Assembly (NCBI GenBank): GCA_963575745.1
Contig: CAUYUJ010021169.1
Coordinates: forward strand, 1 to 25,021
DNA from: Prorocentrum cordatum
Taxonomy: Eukaryota; Sar; Dinophyceae; Prorocentrales; Prorocentraceae
Direction: 5' to 3'
Length of the DNA: 25,021 bases
A program made the translations under genes and the position numbers. The notes beneath the pieces are model-generated. The model saw nothing but the letters and a program-made list of their open reading frames with translations. It was not told where the DNA came from and ran no database searches. This document shows positions 16,340-23,715 of this stretch, one piece after another; position 1 is the stretch's first letter, and the number at the start of each line of letters is the position of its first letter.

Positions 16340-16758
16340 CACCGTCGTTACCCTCCCCTCCCCTCCCCTCCCCTCCCCTCCCCTCCCTCCCCTCCCTCCC
16401 CTCCTCCTCCTCCGCCTCCTCCTCCTCCTCCGCCTCCTCCCTCCTCCTTCTCTCTCCCTCCTCCCTCCCTCCCTCCCTCTCTCCCCCCTCTCCCCCTCTC
16501 CTCCTCCTCCTCCTCCTCCTCCTCCTCCTCCTCCTCCTCCTCCTCCTCCTCCCTCCTCCTCCGCCTCCTCTCCCTCCTCCTCCTCCTCCTCTCTCCTCCT
16601 CCTCCTCCTCCCTCTCCCTCCTCCTCCTCCCTCCTCCTCCTCTCCTCCTCCCTCCTCCTCTCCTCCTCCTCCTCCTCCTCCTCCTCCTCCTCCCTCCTCC
16701 TCCTCCTCCTCCTCCTCCTCCTCCTACCTACTATCTACTACTACTACTACTACTACTA

Positions 16759-16790
<32 letters not shown>

Positions 16791-16970
16791 CTCCGCCTCC
16801 TCCTCCTCCTCCTCCGCCTCCTCTCCTCCTCCTCCTCCCTCCCCTCTCCCTCCCCCCCCTCCCCTCCCCTCCCCTCCCCTCCCCTCCCTCCTCCCTCCCC
16901 TCCTCCCTCCTCCCTCCTCCTCCTCCTCCTCCTCCTCCTCCTCCTCCTCCTCCTCCTCCTCCTCCTCGGC
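16340..16970. repeat. Very long CCT/CTC tract with a CTA island
   Basis: About 630 bp of nearly pure CCT-type sequence: CCCCT pentamers at its left edge, pure (CCT)n blocks, an island of (CTA)n at about 16727-16788, and again CCT. On the minus strand this is (AGG)n and lies downstream of the retroelement ORFs, so it could be that element's 3' tail. Open frames through it are meaningless. Confidence 0.95.
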
Positions 16971-17458
16971 CGCCCGCGGTCTTGGCGGACCCGGCGGCTC
17001 TACGGGGGCCACCCGCAGCTCACGATCCAGCTCCACCACGCCACCTTGGGCCAGCTTCCTGTTGAAGCCGGCCCAAGGGAACAGACTCGAGCAGCGCCTG
17101 GGAGAGACCCTAAACAGCGGGAGGAGAGGCGGGACGGGGCAGAAGAGGGGAGGCGGGAGACACAGCTTCGTTGTTCGGGGTGCGGGGCGCGCGCGCCAAC
17201 TCTTGCCACGGAGGAGGGAGGAGGGGGAAGGGGAAGGGAGCCAGGAGGGACCGGGAGACGGAGGAGGCGGGAGCGCGGCCGTGTGGTGTGAGCCACCTGA
17301 GCCACCTGCCTGAGGCAAGGAGCGGGGGAGGGGAGACGGAGGAAAGGGGAAGGAGAGGAGGAGGAAAGCGCGCGGCTACCCGAGACCAGCGAAGACCAAG
17401 AGGGGACGAGGGGAAGGGGAGGACAGAAGAGGGGGAGGGCGCCCAGGAACGGGCCCGC
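16971..17458 (-). other. Probable 3' untranslated part of the retroelement
   Basis: GC-rich sequence between the nuclease-domain stop and the (AGG)n tract on the minus strand. It has GGGGAGG-type runs at 17220-17440 and no independent gene. Confidence 0.35.
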
Positions 17459-17968
17459 TCAGCGGAGGCCGGCGGCCTTCCGGCGCTGGAGCGCCAGCTG
17501 CGTCTGGACGACACAGCTGACGACCTTGTATGCGCGGATCAGCTCCGCGCTTTGGCGGTCGTCCGTGCACTGCTCTTTCACCTGACGCACGAGCCACTGC
17601 CTGGCCTCACCGCCCAGACGCCCTGGAGACTCGACCACAAAGGGCGTGAGTCGATCCCCAGGGTATCTGGCGTGCTTCTCCCGCTCCGCCACGCGGGCCG
17701 CCTCCCCGGGACGGCGGGCTGCCCTGCCCACGACCTGCTCGGCCGTCGGATGGCGGACGGAGACGTCCACCCAGTGCCGCCCAGCGCCTTTGTGGTACTC
17801 GATGTCGAGTATGGCGCGCTCCAGCAAGTCCGCGCCCGGCGGGTCGGCGGCCTGCGGAGGGCGCAGGCGATCCCACGTGGGGACCCGCTGCTCCAGCAGA
17901 GGCTCGTGGTGGAGCCAGCGGCGGATCAGCCCGGCAACTGAGTCCTCCAGCCGACCGTGGCGTTGGAC
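17459..17968 (-). CDS. Restriction-like endonuclease domain of a non-LTR retrotransposon (shifted frame)
   Basis: From about 17968 leftward the minus-strand frame reads VVQRHGRLEDSVAGLIRRWL, later LLERAILDIEYHKGAGRH, WVDVSVRHPT, AEREKHARYPGD and TPFVVESPGRLGGEARQWL. The DVSV aspartate, the EREK lysine and the following RY fit a PD-(D/E)XK-like nuclease, as found C-terminal to the CCHC knuckle in retrotransposons with a restriction-like endonuclease. It directly continues the reverse transcriptase protein but in another frame. Nicking of target DNA is its expected role. The frame change may be a mutation, an assembly error or, less likely, programmed. Confidence 0.7.
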   Translation of the reverse strand, partial: VQRHGRLEDSVAGLIRRWLHHEPLLEQRVPTWDRLRPPQAADPPGADLLERAILDIEYHKGAGRHWVDVSVRHPTAEQVVGRAARRPGEAARVAEREKHARYPGDRLTPFVVESPGRLGGEARQWLVRQVKEQCTDDRQSAELIRAYKVVSCVVQTQLALQRRKAAGLR

Positions 17969-20900
17969 CACACCCCGCCAAGTTCGCAAACGGTGGAGTG
18001 CCCGGCCCTGTCGTCCAGCGGGGCGCCGCAGGCAGCCGCGCCGGGGCCGGCGCCCCTGGCTCGGTTCTGGCAAGTGGCGGAGGCTGTGGCCGGCTCAGCC
18101 TGGGAGCACTCTGGCCGGCGCACCAGCGCCCGCGCGCGCAGCCCCGTCGACCAGAGCTTGTCCTCCATGGTGCACGCCGGGTCGCTGGGGTACAGCAGGA
18201 AGGCTGCCGCCCCTGGGCCTCCAGCCCCCAGCAGCAAAGCTCTTTCGTGCTCGGGCAAGCGCTGCCTCAGGGCAGCGTGCTTCTTCTTTTGCGCGAGTCT
18301 CACGAGTTTGCTCTGCTTGATGGGAGTTTGGAGGGCTGCCAGAAGTGCGGCCCCTGGTGCTGGGTCGGCTCCGAGGGACCGGAGCTCTGCGCGCGCCTGC
18401 GTCAGCGCCTGCTCTAAGCTCGGCAGCGCTTCGAGCAGCTCGTCCGCCGAGGCTCCGATGTCGGCAGCCACCCACTCTGCTGCGAAGGCCCAGCCTGCCC
18501 AGAAGGCAGCCGCCCGGCGTTCCGCCGCCCACTGGATACCCGCTCCGCCCTCCTTCCGCGAGAGGCCCAGGACCTCCTTGCTGAGCGGCTCGAAGCTCCT
18601 GCCGGCCAGCTGCTCCCAGCAGTGCAGCAGTTGGGCGTCGTAGCGCAGCGTCTCCTGGTTGTCAACGAAGGAGGCCCGCAGAGCGTGCTGGCTGGCCGCG
18701 CCCGCGTAGGTGCCGAGCAGGCTGCCCGCCGCCTGCCGCCGCAGGCCGTGCTTCGTGAGCGGCCAGAGAGCCTGCCAGAGGGAGCCCAGCCTGTCCGTCG
18801 CCGCGTCGAGGCTGCCGTCCTGCCTGCCCAGCAGGAGAGGGGCGTCCGCCAGGTCTCCGCTTGCCTTCAAGTGCGCGCCCAGGACCGGGAGCGTCGCCAC
18901 CCAGTGTCGCTGCAGCTCGGGCGGGAGCACAGCCGCCGCGGCCTGCGTCCACACCTGTGTCTTCCGCTGGTTTAGTTCCAGGCCGTACGGCGCCAGGGCC
19001 TGCTCGAGGAGCTGGAGCGCCTGAGCGGCCAGAGCCACCGGGACCACGATGTACGTGTCGTCAAGGTAGGAGTACATCCGGGTGTCCGTGTCAAGGGCGG
19101 TGAGCCGCTCGAGGAGGGGCTGCAAGGCCTTGCGCTGGCCGACTGAGAAGGCGGCCGGCGCCAGCGGGTCGCCCTGGTCGAAGCCGCGGGTGCTTTCGAC
19201 CAGCTTGAAATTGCCGGCTGCATCGCGCCAGAGGTGAGTGGCGCTGCCCCTGTACCACGTGTCGAACACACGGGCCACGTCGGGCACATGCTCTGCCATG
19301 GCCTCAATGGCCGGACCCCGCTCCATTCTCTGGAAGGCAGCTTTGACGTCCACCTTAATGAACGCCACGCCTGGGGAGAGCGCCGCCTGCGCCTGCAGCT
19401 GCTTCAGGACCAGGTCTGTGCCGCTGCTCCTGCCGACCCCATACTGGTGTGGCCCGGCTGCCTGGTGGAGCTTCGGTTTCTTCACCCTTGCCAGGGCCCT
19501 CATCCCCAGCCGCCTGAGGGTGGCGCCCACCAGGAGGGATCGGACCTCGCCCGCGCCCTTGTCCACAGCGACGACTTCCCCGACCCGGAGGGCCTGCAGC
19601 ACCGCTTGCGGCACGTCTCCGAAGGTCAGCTTGGCGACTGCCCACGCCATTGTCTCCAGGACGTCAGGGTCGTCTGTGCACGTGGCCAAATGCTCGAGGC
19701 GCGCTCCCAGCAGGCCGGGGGCCGTGAGGCGAGGGGGCCGCCGCAGGAGCTTGCCGACCTCCTCTTGGACTGCCAGGCGCACGTCCACGTTCGGAGCAGC
19801 CCCGGCCAGAGGCCGCGCCTCCGCGGCTGCTGCACTGGCTCCTCTCGGGAAGTTATTCCTGAGTTGGGCGAGGGTTTCCTGCGAGCGTGGGGCTACGGGT
19901 ACGCCGCGCACGGCCCCGAGCGCTCGGCCCTCCTCGCCGGCGGACGCCAAGGTGTGGACTCTGCGGGCCTTCCGCTCGTCGGTGTCTTGACCAGCCGCCC
20001 TTGGCGGAGGGGTGCCGCGGCCAGCCGCGTCACCCCACAGGGCCGCCCACTGCCCGCCCCAGAACCAAGCGAGACGCTCCTCCAGGGTCTCTGCGCACGT
20101 CGCCCCGCCGCCTGGGCGCGCCAGCAGCAGGCCGTCGAAGAGGAGAAGAGCTTTCCACTCGTTCTCGGCGTCGCCACGCCCGTCGGCCGCTACCAGGGCC
20201 CTCAAAACAGCTGCCCGGGCCGTGACGTAGGCGCCTCGGAAGCGATCTGGGACCTGAGCGAATGTGGGGGTGCCCACCCGGACTGCCGCTGACCACGACA
20301 GGTTCTCCCACCAGCTCCTGTTCGGGAGATCCCCGCACTCCCACGCAGGGTGCATGGGTGCCGAAGCGGGGTCGGCGGTCGCCGACGATTGCGGCTGCTG
20401 GTCAACTCTGGCAGCGACTGCGCGGGCGAGGGCGGCGGATACAGCTTGGACGTGCTCATCTGTCGCGTCGCCGCCTGGCCTCTGGGCACACGTGTCCCCG
20501 GGCACGGCCTGGGCGGAAGTGCACGCCACGCATCTCCACCTGCCCCGGTTCCGACTCCCCCATGTGGCTACCTTGATCTCGTTCGTCTCGAACGGGATCC
20601 CGCAACCAGTGCACGTCGCCGGGCGGGGTGTGCTCTTCTGGATGTCCACCGCCCACTGCTGTTCCCTCCGCCGCCGGCGGCTGGGCGGAGCCCCAGGGTC
20701 GGCATCGACCTCCATCGCCGGGGCGGCGTCGTGCGGCGCCTGCGGTCCCCCAGCGGCCGGGGCGTCCCGCATCCGCGTGTCACCCTCCGTCTCGCCCTGC
20801 TGCAAAGGGGCCCCGCCGCCCGCTGGCCCGCTTGGGGGGCCCTCGCCGGGGTAGCCGAGCGTGGAGTCGAAGCTCTTGGCGCTCCAGCCGGCGGCCCACG

Positions 20901-21543
20901 CGGCCGGGGCGACTGGGGAAGCGATCACGGCTGGGGGGGCGCTGGAGGCATTGCACAGGGCCCCCGCGGCGGCCCCAATAGAGGCGGCAGCGGCCAACGC
21001 GATCCCGAGGTGTGCGAGCGCCAGTAGGCGCAGATGCGGGTCCTGTCGAGTGAGCTGGCCCAGCGGCTGGCCAGGCTGCCGCTCCCGTAGATGCTGGTGG
21101 TCACGAGGGCGACGAGGCCAACGAGCCGGAGGACCACGAAGGCGAGCGCCCAGAGGATGTCGCCCACAACGAACGCGAAGCCCGCCCCCGTGTCTTGGCG
21201 CCCCCCGTCCCCGGCGTCCTCCTTCCAGACCTTTGCGAGGAACCCCACGATGATGGCGAAGAAGGCCCCGCCGCTGCGGCGGACGTGCCAGAAGAGGCGG
21301 AGGGCTTTGGCGGCACATCCAGAGCGCCGCGCCTCGCCCCGGCGGCCGCGTGCGCCCAGTCCCCGCCCGCCTCTTTGGGGGCGCAGTGAGGCAGAAGCTG
21401 CCCCTCCTGGACGGGGCCCGCGGCCGGGCGGCAGGGCCGCGAGCAAGCCCCCAGTCCGGTGCCCCCTGGGACGAGCATGCGGTTGGGGTGGCGCAGAGGA
21501 GCGGCTCCCGATGCCCCACATCGACTGACAAGCGAACAAGCAA
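17926..21543 (-). CDS. Non-LTR retrotransposon reverse transcriptase
   Basis: A 1205-codon frame. In numbering from 21543 down: residues up to about 160 are Arg/Pro/Gly-rich and probably not the true frame. An Ala-rich hydrophobic stretch follows at about 170-195. A zinc knuckle with C311, C314, C338 and C341 (CTGC...CVAC) comes next. The reverse transcriptase spans about 590-900, with KVDVKAAFQRMERG (D732), RGFDQGDPLAPAAFS and YSYLDDTYIVV (D828, D829) as the catalytic aspartates. The region after it is a helical thumb. A CCHC knuckle sits at C1158, C1172, H1182 and C1186, and the frame stops 19 residues later. YLDD replaces the more usual FADD. The order knuckle-RT-CCHC-nuclease fits retrotransposons with a restriction-like endonuclease. 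The start is not reliable. The element is antisense to the helicase exons. Confidence 0.82.
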   Translation of the reverse strand: MLVRLSVDVGHREPLLCATPTACSSQGAPDWGLARGPAARPRAPSRRGSFCLTAPPKRRAGTGRTRPPGRGAALWMCRQSPPPLLARPPQRRGLLRHHRGVPRKGLEGGRRGRGAPRHGGGLRVRCGRHPLGARLRGPPARWPRRPRDHQHLRERQPGQPLGQLTRQDPHLRLLALAHLGIALAAAASIGAAAGALCNASSAPPAVIASPVAPAAWAAGWSAKSFDSTLGYPGEGPPSGPAGGGAPLQQGETEGDTRMRDAPAAGGPQAPHDAAPAMEVDADPGAPPSRRRRREQQWAVDIQKSTPRPATCTGCGIPFETNEIKVATWGSRNRGRWRCVACTSAQAVPGDTCAQRPGGDATDEHVQAVSAALARAVAARVDQQPQSSATADPASAPMHPAWECGDLPNRSWWENLSWSAAVRVGTPTFAQVPDRFRGAYVTARAAVLRALVAADGRGDAENEWKALLLFDGLLLARPGGGATCAETLEERLAWFWGGQWAALWGDAAGRGTPPPRAAGQDTDERKARRVHTLASAGEEGRALGAVRGVPVAPRSQETLAQLRNNFPRGASAAAAEARPLAGAAPNVDVRLAVQEEVGKLLRRPPRLTAPGLLGARLEHLATCTDDPDVLETMAWAVAKLTFGDVPQAVLQALRVGEVVAVDKGAGEVRSLLVGATLRRLGMRALARVKKPKLHQAAGPHQYGVGRSSGTDLVLKQLQAQAALSPGVAFIKVDVKAAFQRMERGPAIEAMAEHVPDVARVFDTWYRGSATHLWRDAAGNFKLVESTRGFDQGDPLAPAAFSVGQRKALQPLLERLTALDTDTRMYSYLDDTYIVVPVALAAQALQLLEQALAPYGLELNQRKTQVWTQAAAAVLPPELQRHWVATLPVLGAHLKASGDLADAPLLLGRQDGSLDAATDRLGSLWQALWPLTKHGLRRQAAGSLLGTYAGAASQHALRASFVDNQETLRYDAQLLHCWEQLAGRSFEPLSKEVLGLSRKEGGAGIQWAAERRAAAFWAGWAFAAEWVAADIGASADELLEALPSLEQALTQARAELRSLGADPAPGAALLAALQTPIKQSKLVRLAQKKKHAALRQRLPEHERALLLGAGGPGAAAFLLYPSDPACTMEDKLWSTGLRARALVRRPECSQAEPATASATCQNRARGAGPGAAACGAPLDDRAGHSTVCELGGVWSNATVGWRTQLPG

Positions 21544-21568
21544 GAATAATCAAAACATGTAATCGCAT
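21060..21568 (-). other. 5' part of the retroelement with conflicting frames
   Basis: Protein-like sequence changes frame here. A frame starting at 21568 begins MRLHVLIILACSLVSRCGAS, a signal-peptide-like start. Another frame at about 21305-21075 reads RLFWHVRRSGGAFFAIIVGF and later FAFVVGDILWALAFVVLRLV, with two or three possible membrane helices. The main reverse transcriptase frame takes over near 21050 with LRLLALAHLGIALAAAASIG. Either frameshifts or small introns break an N-terminal membrane-like region. Confidence 0.4.
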
Positions 21569-21772
21569 GTGAACTTACTTACCTCTCTCTGAAGCAAGGA
21601 TTGGTATGGTGGGGCGGAAAGTACGGTCTGCGGATGCCGACGTCGACGGGGCGACAGACGGCAGACACTTGAGCCAGCAGCCCTGCGTGCCCAGACCCGC
21701 ACGAACCCCCCAGCCTCGGCGGGCTGGGCTGCTGGAAGGGCCACCCGGGCGCGCCGACGACGCGGGCACGCG
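21569..21772. other. Upstream flank of the retroelement
   Basis: No gene is seen. On the minus strand GAGAGAGGTAAGTAAG at about 21577-21592 is a perfect-looking 5' splice-site sequence, but no exon could be tied to it. Confidence 0.3.
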
Positions 21773-22024
21773 AGGCTCTCGGGAGCCTTGAGACGGGGGT
21801 CAATGCAAACGGGGGGTTGTTGTTCTCCCTCGCTCCCTCTCTCTCTCTCTCGATTTCACACTTGTTGTTGTTCTCCCTCTCTCTCTCTCTTCCTCTCTCT
21901 TCTCGCTCTTTGATCCCCCTCACCCTCCCTCCTCTCCTCCCCCCCTGGCAGGCGCGCCCCAGAGCCCTGGCGCCGGCGAGGGTTCGGGAGCCTTGAGACG
22001 GGGGTCAGTGCAAACGGGGGTCAG
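21773..22024. repeat. 42-bp direct repeats flanking a (CT)n tract
   Basis: CGGGAGCCTTGAGACGGGGG, then TCAATGCAAACGGGGG, at 21779-21815 recurs at 21985-22020 with one base changed. Between them lies a (CT)n tract (about 21825-21945) interrupted by CACTTGTTGTTGTTCTCCC. It looks like a local duplication. Confidence 0.8.
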
Positions 22025-22029
22025 CCAGA

Positions 22030-22205
22030 GCGCCCGGTGTTGCAGGATCCTGCACGGCCAGGGTCGCATTGGCCCGGGTCTGCGTGCAGGATCCCGCAGG
22101 ATCCTGCGCATTGACCCGGGCTTGGGTGCAGGATCTCGCAGGAGGTTGCAGGATTCTGCAAGGGCTGACTGACCCGGGTCTGGATTGACCCGGATCAGAA
22201 GATCC
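22030..22205. repeat. Cluster of TGCAGGATCCTGCA-type palindromes
   Basis: TGCAGGATCCTGCA (22042-22055), GCAGGATCCCGCAGGATCC, GCAGGATCTCGCAGG and GCAGGATTCTGCA alternate with GACCCGGGTCTG/GACCCGGGC units. Each is a near-perfect palindrome. No gene. Confidence 0.7.
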
Positions 22206-22234
22206 CTGAGGCTCGCGCTTGCCTGCAGCTCGCT

Positions 22235-22426
22235 TTAAGTTGGGCCTGTCCCCCTACAGGGGGATTTTCGACGAAGACTAGGAAATACCCAAAAGATAAT
22301 CAAGAAATCGTCCGAAAATAGTCTGGGGACTATTTTTTGAATATTTTCTGACCTTCTTTGGGCATTTTTGGAGTATTTTTCAGTTTTCGTCGACAATCCC
22401 CCTGTCAGGGGACACGCCCGACAGAA
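22235..22426. mobile_element. MITE of the AAGTCGGGC family with 8-bp target duplication
   Basis: 192 bp. The left end, TTAAGTTGGGCCTGTCCCCC followed by TACAGGGGGATTTTCGACGA, matches the reverse complement of the right end (TTCTGTCGGGCGTGTCCCCT followed by GACAGGGGGATTGTCGACGA), giving arms of about 40 bp. The 8-mer AGCTCGCT flanks both sides exactly (22227-22234 and 22427-22434). The interior carries AAATAGTCTGGGGACTATTT, shared with the copy at 14573. It encodes nothing. Terminal sequence, size and 8-bp duplication could suit a hAT-like transposase, but the ends do not look like typical hAT termini. Confidence 0.88.
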
Positions 22427-22535
22427 AGCTCGCTGTGTCGTGTTCGCTCGAGCCACTCGCAGCTGGGAAAGGTGGGACAGTGTGGCTTGGGATTTCCTAC
22501 GATGTTGCTTCCCAGCATCACCGTTGAGCAGCATC

Positions 22536-22693
22536 TTACCAGCCTGGAACATATCCCTATCCCCATGCTGGGCACCTCCTTATCACGATGCCAATCTTAG
22601 GGATTCCCTTATTTTTTGAGGGCGCATCCCTAAGATTGTCATCGTATTTTGGCGTACCAATCTTAGGGATAGGGATACGTTCGAGGCTGGTAA
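22536..22693. mobile_element. Foldback element with TTACCAGCC ends and 5-bp target duplication
   Basis: 158 bp. The left end TTACCAGCCTGGAACATATC (then CCTATCCC) is inverted at the right end (GGGATAGGGATACG, then TTCGAGGCTGGTAA). GCATC flanks it on both sides (22531-22535, 22694-22698). Inside, CCAATCTTAGGGAT and its inverse occur three times, together with an AT-rich CCCTTATTTTTTGAGGG stem. No ORF. Confidence 0.85.
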
Positions 22694-22694
22694 G

Positions 22695-22857
22695 CATCGC
22701 CACTGGCTTGGCCTTGGAGGACGGCCAGGAGCCGGCGCCGCCCGCGCCGGGTGCCCCGGCCGCCGCGGGCGGGGCGGCCTGCGGGGGCGCGAACCATAAG
22801 GGCCGGCTCAACGAGCTGGCGATGGGCGCGCTGGGGCGGTCGCCGGCGGGCAGCGAG
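22695..22857 (+). CDS. Exon of a dsRNA-binding-domain-like protein
   Basis: Frame reads ATGLALEDGQEPAPPAPGAP, an Ala/Gly-rich linker, then NHKGRLNELAMGALGRSPAG and SE before a GT donor at 22858. Joined to the exon at 23017 it gives KGRLNELAMGALGRSPAG, SE and VEYVTAPAVPFVCTVTLR. The NxKGRLNEL helix followed by a V-Y-V strand and an FxCTVTL strand resembles the first half of a double-stranded-RNA-binding motif. The left edge is uncertain; AG at 22693-22694 is one possible acceptor and has a phase compatible with a donor at 16168. It may be a downstream domain of the Dicer-type gene on the same strand, or a separate gene. Confidence 0.55.
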
Positions 22858-23016
22858 GTTAGGGGGCCACATGCGAACCCTACCTCTACCCCCCACGACT
22901 TCTGAGGGGGAGGGTGGGGTTCACTTCGCTCGAGAGCTCCCGAACGAAGTGAACCCCGCCCTCCCCCTCAGAAATCGTGGGGGGTAGGGGTAGGGTTCGC
23001 ATGTGGTCTCCTAGAG
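22858..23016 (+). other. Foldback intron in the dsRNA-binding-domain-like gene
   Basis: A GT-AG intron of 159 bp in phase 0. Arms 22867-22928 and 22945-23006 are near-perfect inverted copies (62 bp, few mismatches, for example CCACATGCGAACCCTACC against GGTAGGGTTCGCATGTGG allowing one change). The two arms reach to within 10 bases of both splice sites, so almost the whole intron is one hairpin. It is the youngest-looking of the foldback introns here. Confidence 0.82.
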
Positions 23017-23069
23017 GTGGAGTACGTCACCGCTCCCGCGGTGCCCTTCGTCTGCACGGTGACCCTGAG
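23017..23069 (+). CDS. Second exon of the dsRNA-binding-domain-like protein
   Basis: Encodes VEYVTAPAVPFVCTVTL and ends with AG before a GT at 23070 (phase 2). It supplies two beta-strand-like segments that complete the start of the domain. The C-terminal helix expected for the domain (Lys/Ala-rich) was not found downstream in this window, so the gene continues beyond a further intron or is truncated. Confidence 0.55.
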
Positions 23070-23171
23070 GTTCTGTATTCAAGGGCGGCAGAGAGGGGGG
23101 TGACGACCAGAGGGGGGTGGACATCATGGCGGGGGCCACGATAGTTCCCCAGACTTCGCAGCGCCTCTTCT
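23070..23171. other. Probable intron or flank, nothing recognised
   Basis: G-rich sequence containing AGAGGGGGGTGACGACCAG and a close second copy AGAGGGGGGTGGACATC. No exon. Confidence 0.35.
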
Positions 23172-23272
23172 TATTTCATTACGTCCCTGGCCCCCCCGCT
23201 GGGCCGCGCACATGCCGCCGGTCATGATTTGCACCCCCCCCTCTTGGACACCCCCCTCTTGGCCGCTCCCGA
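23172..23272. repeat. 101-bp dispersed repeat, copy B
   Basis: Same length and orientation as 9599-9699, with about three substitutions clustered in one C/T-rich patch. See copy A. Confidence 0.9.
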
Positions 23273-23285
23273 TGTTTACCTCTTA

Positions 23286-23494
23286 GATGGGGTCGGAGCA
23301 GATGGGGTCGGAGGATCGCGCCGCATCGCCGATGCATCGACGATGCGGCTCGATGCGGACCCCGACTTGCTTCACGTCGACGTCGCCGATGCATCGCCGT
23401 TGCATCGCCGATGCATCCCTGGCGCATCGCCGACACATCGCCGATACATCGGCGATGCGGCGCGATCCTTCGACACTATCTGCTCGGACCCCAT
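23286..23494. mobile_element. Foldback element with GCATCGCCGAT minisatellite core
   Basis: The left arm (ATGGGGTCGGAGCAGATGGG, then GATCGCGCCGCATCGCCGAT) is inverted at the right end (ATCGGCGATGCGGCGCGATC, then TGCTCGGACCCCAT), about 55 bp per arm with some mismatches. The middle is a degenerate array of CGATGCATCGCCGATG units, itself palindromic. No clear target duplication and no ORF. Confidence 0.75.
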
Positions 23495-23715
23495 ATAGGA
23501 GGCCCTAGAGGTTTCTGCTTGGGGCCCCGTCCTTCACCGGGGAGGCGCCGGCGTTCGTCAACGCGGTGGGGTTTGGGCGGGGGAAGTGAGGAGGTCACGA
23601 AGGCAACCATCGGGTCTGGAGGATGGGGTTAGGAGAAATGGGGCGATCATGGACTGCCCGAAGGCGGCCGAAGGTGTCGTTCCTTGCATCCGGGTGCAGT
23701 TGCTCATGCCCTTCT
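23495..23715. other. Unassigned
   Basis: Mixed GC-rich sequence between two mobile elements. No gene recognised. Confidence 0.35.

Noticed and set aside
16188-17318. Open frames of up to 367 codons across the 630-bp CCT tract
   Set aside because: Same reason: low-complexity repeat translation on both strands without any domain.
17966-17980. Programmed -1 frameshift site between reverse transcriptase and nuclease
   Set aside because: The local sequence GGCGGGGTGTGG does not form a standard slippery heptamer in the zero frame. A mutation or sequence error is simpler.
21660-21680. Second spliced-leader relict on the minus strand upstream of the retroelement (CTTGAGCCA...)
   Set aside because: Only the first nine bases match well. 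The remainder agrees at about half of positions, which is not convincing.
22570-22680. Interstitial telomere repeats (TTAGGG occurrences)
   Set aside because: Each TTAGGG lies inside the CCAATCTTAGGGAT unit of the foldback element, not in a tandem array.
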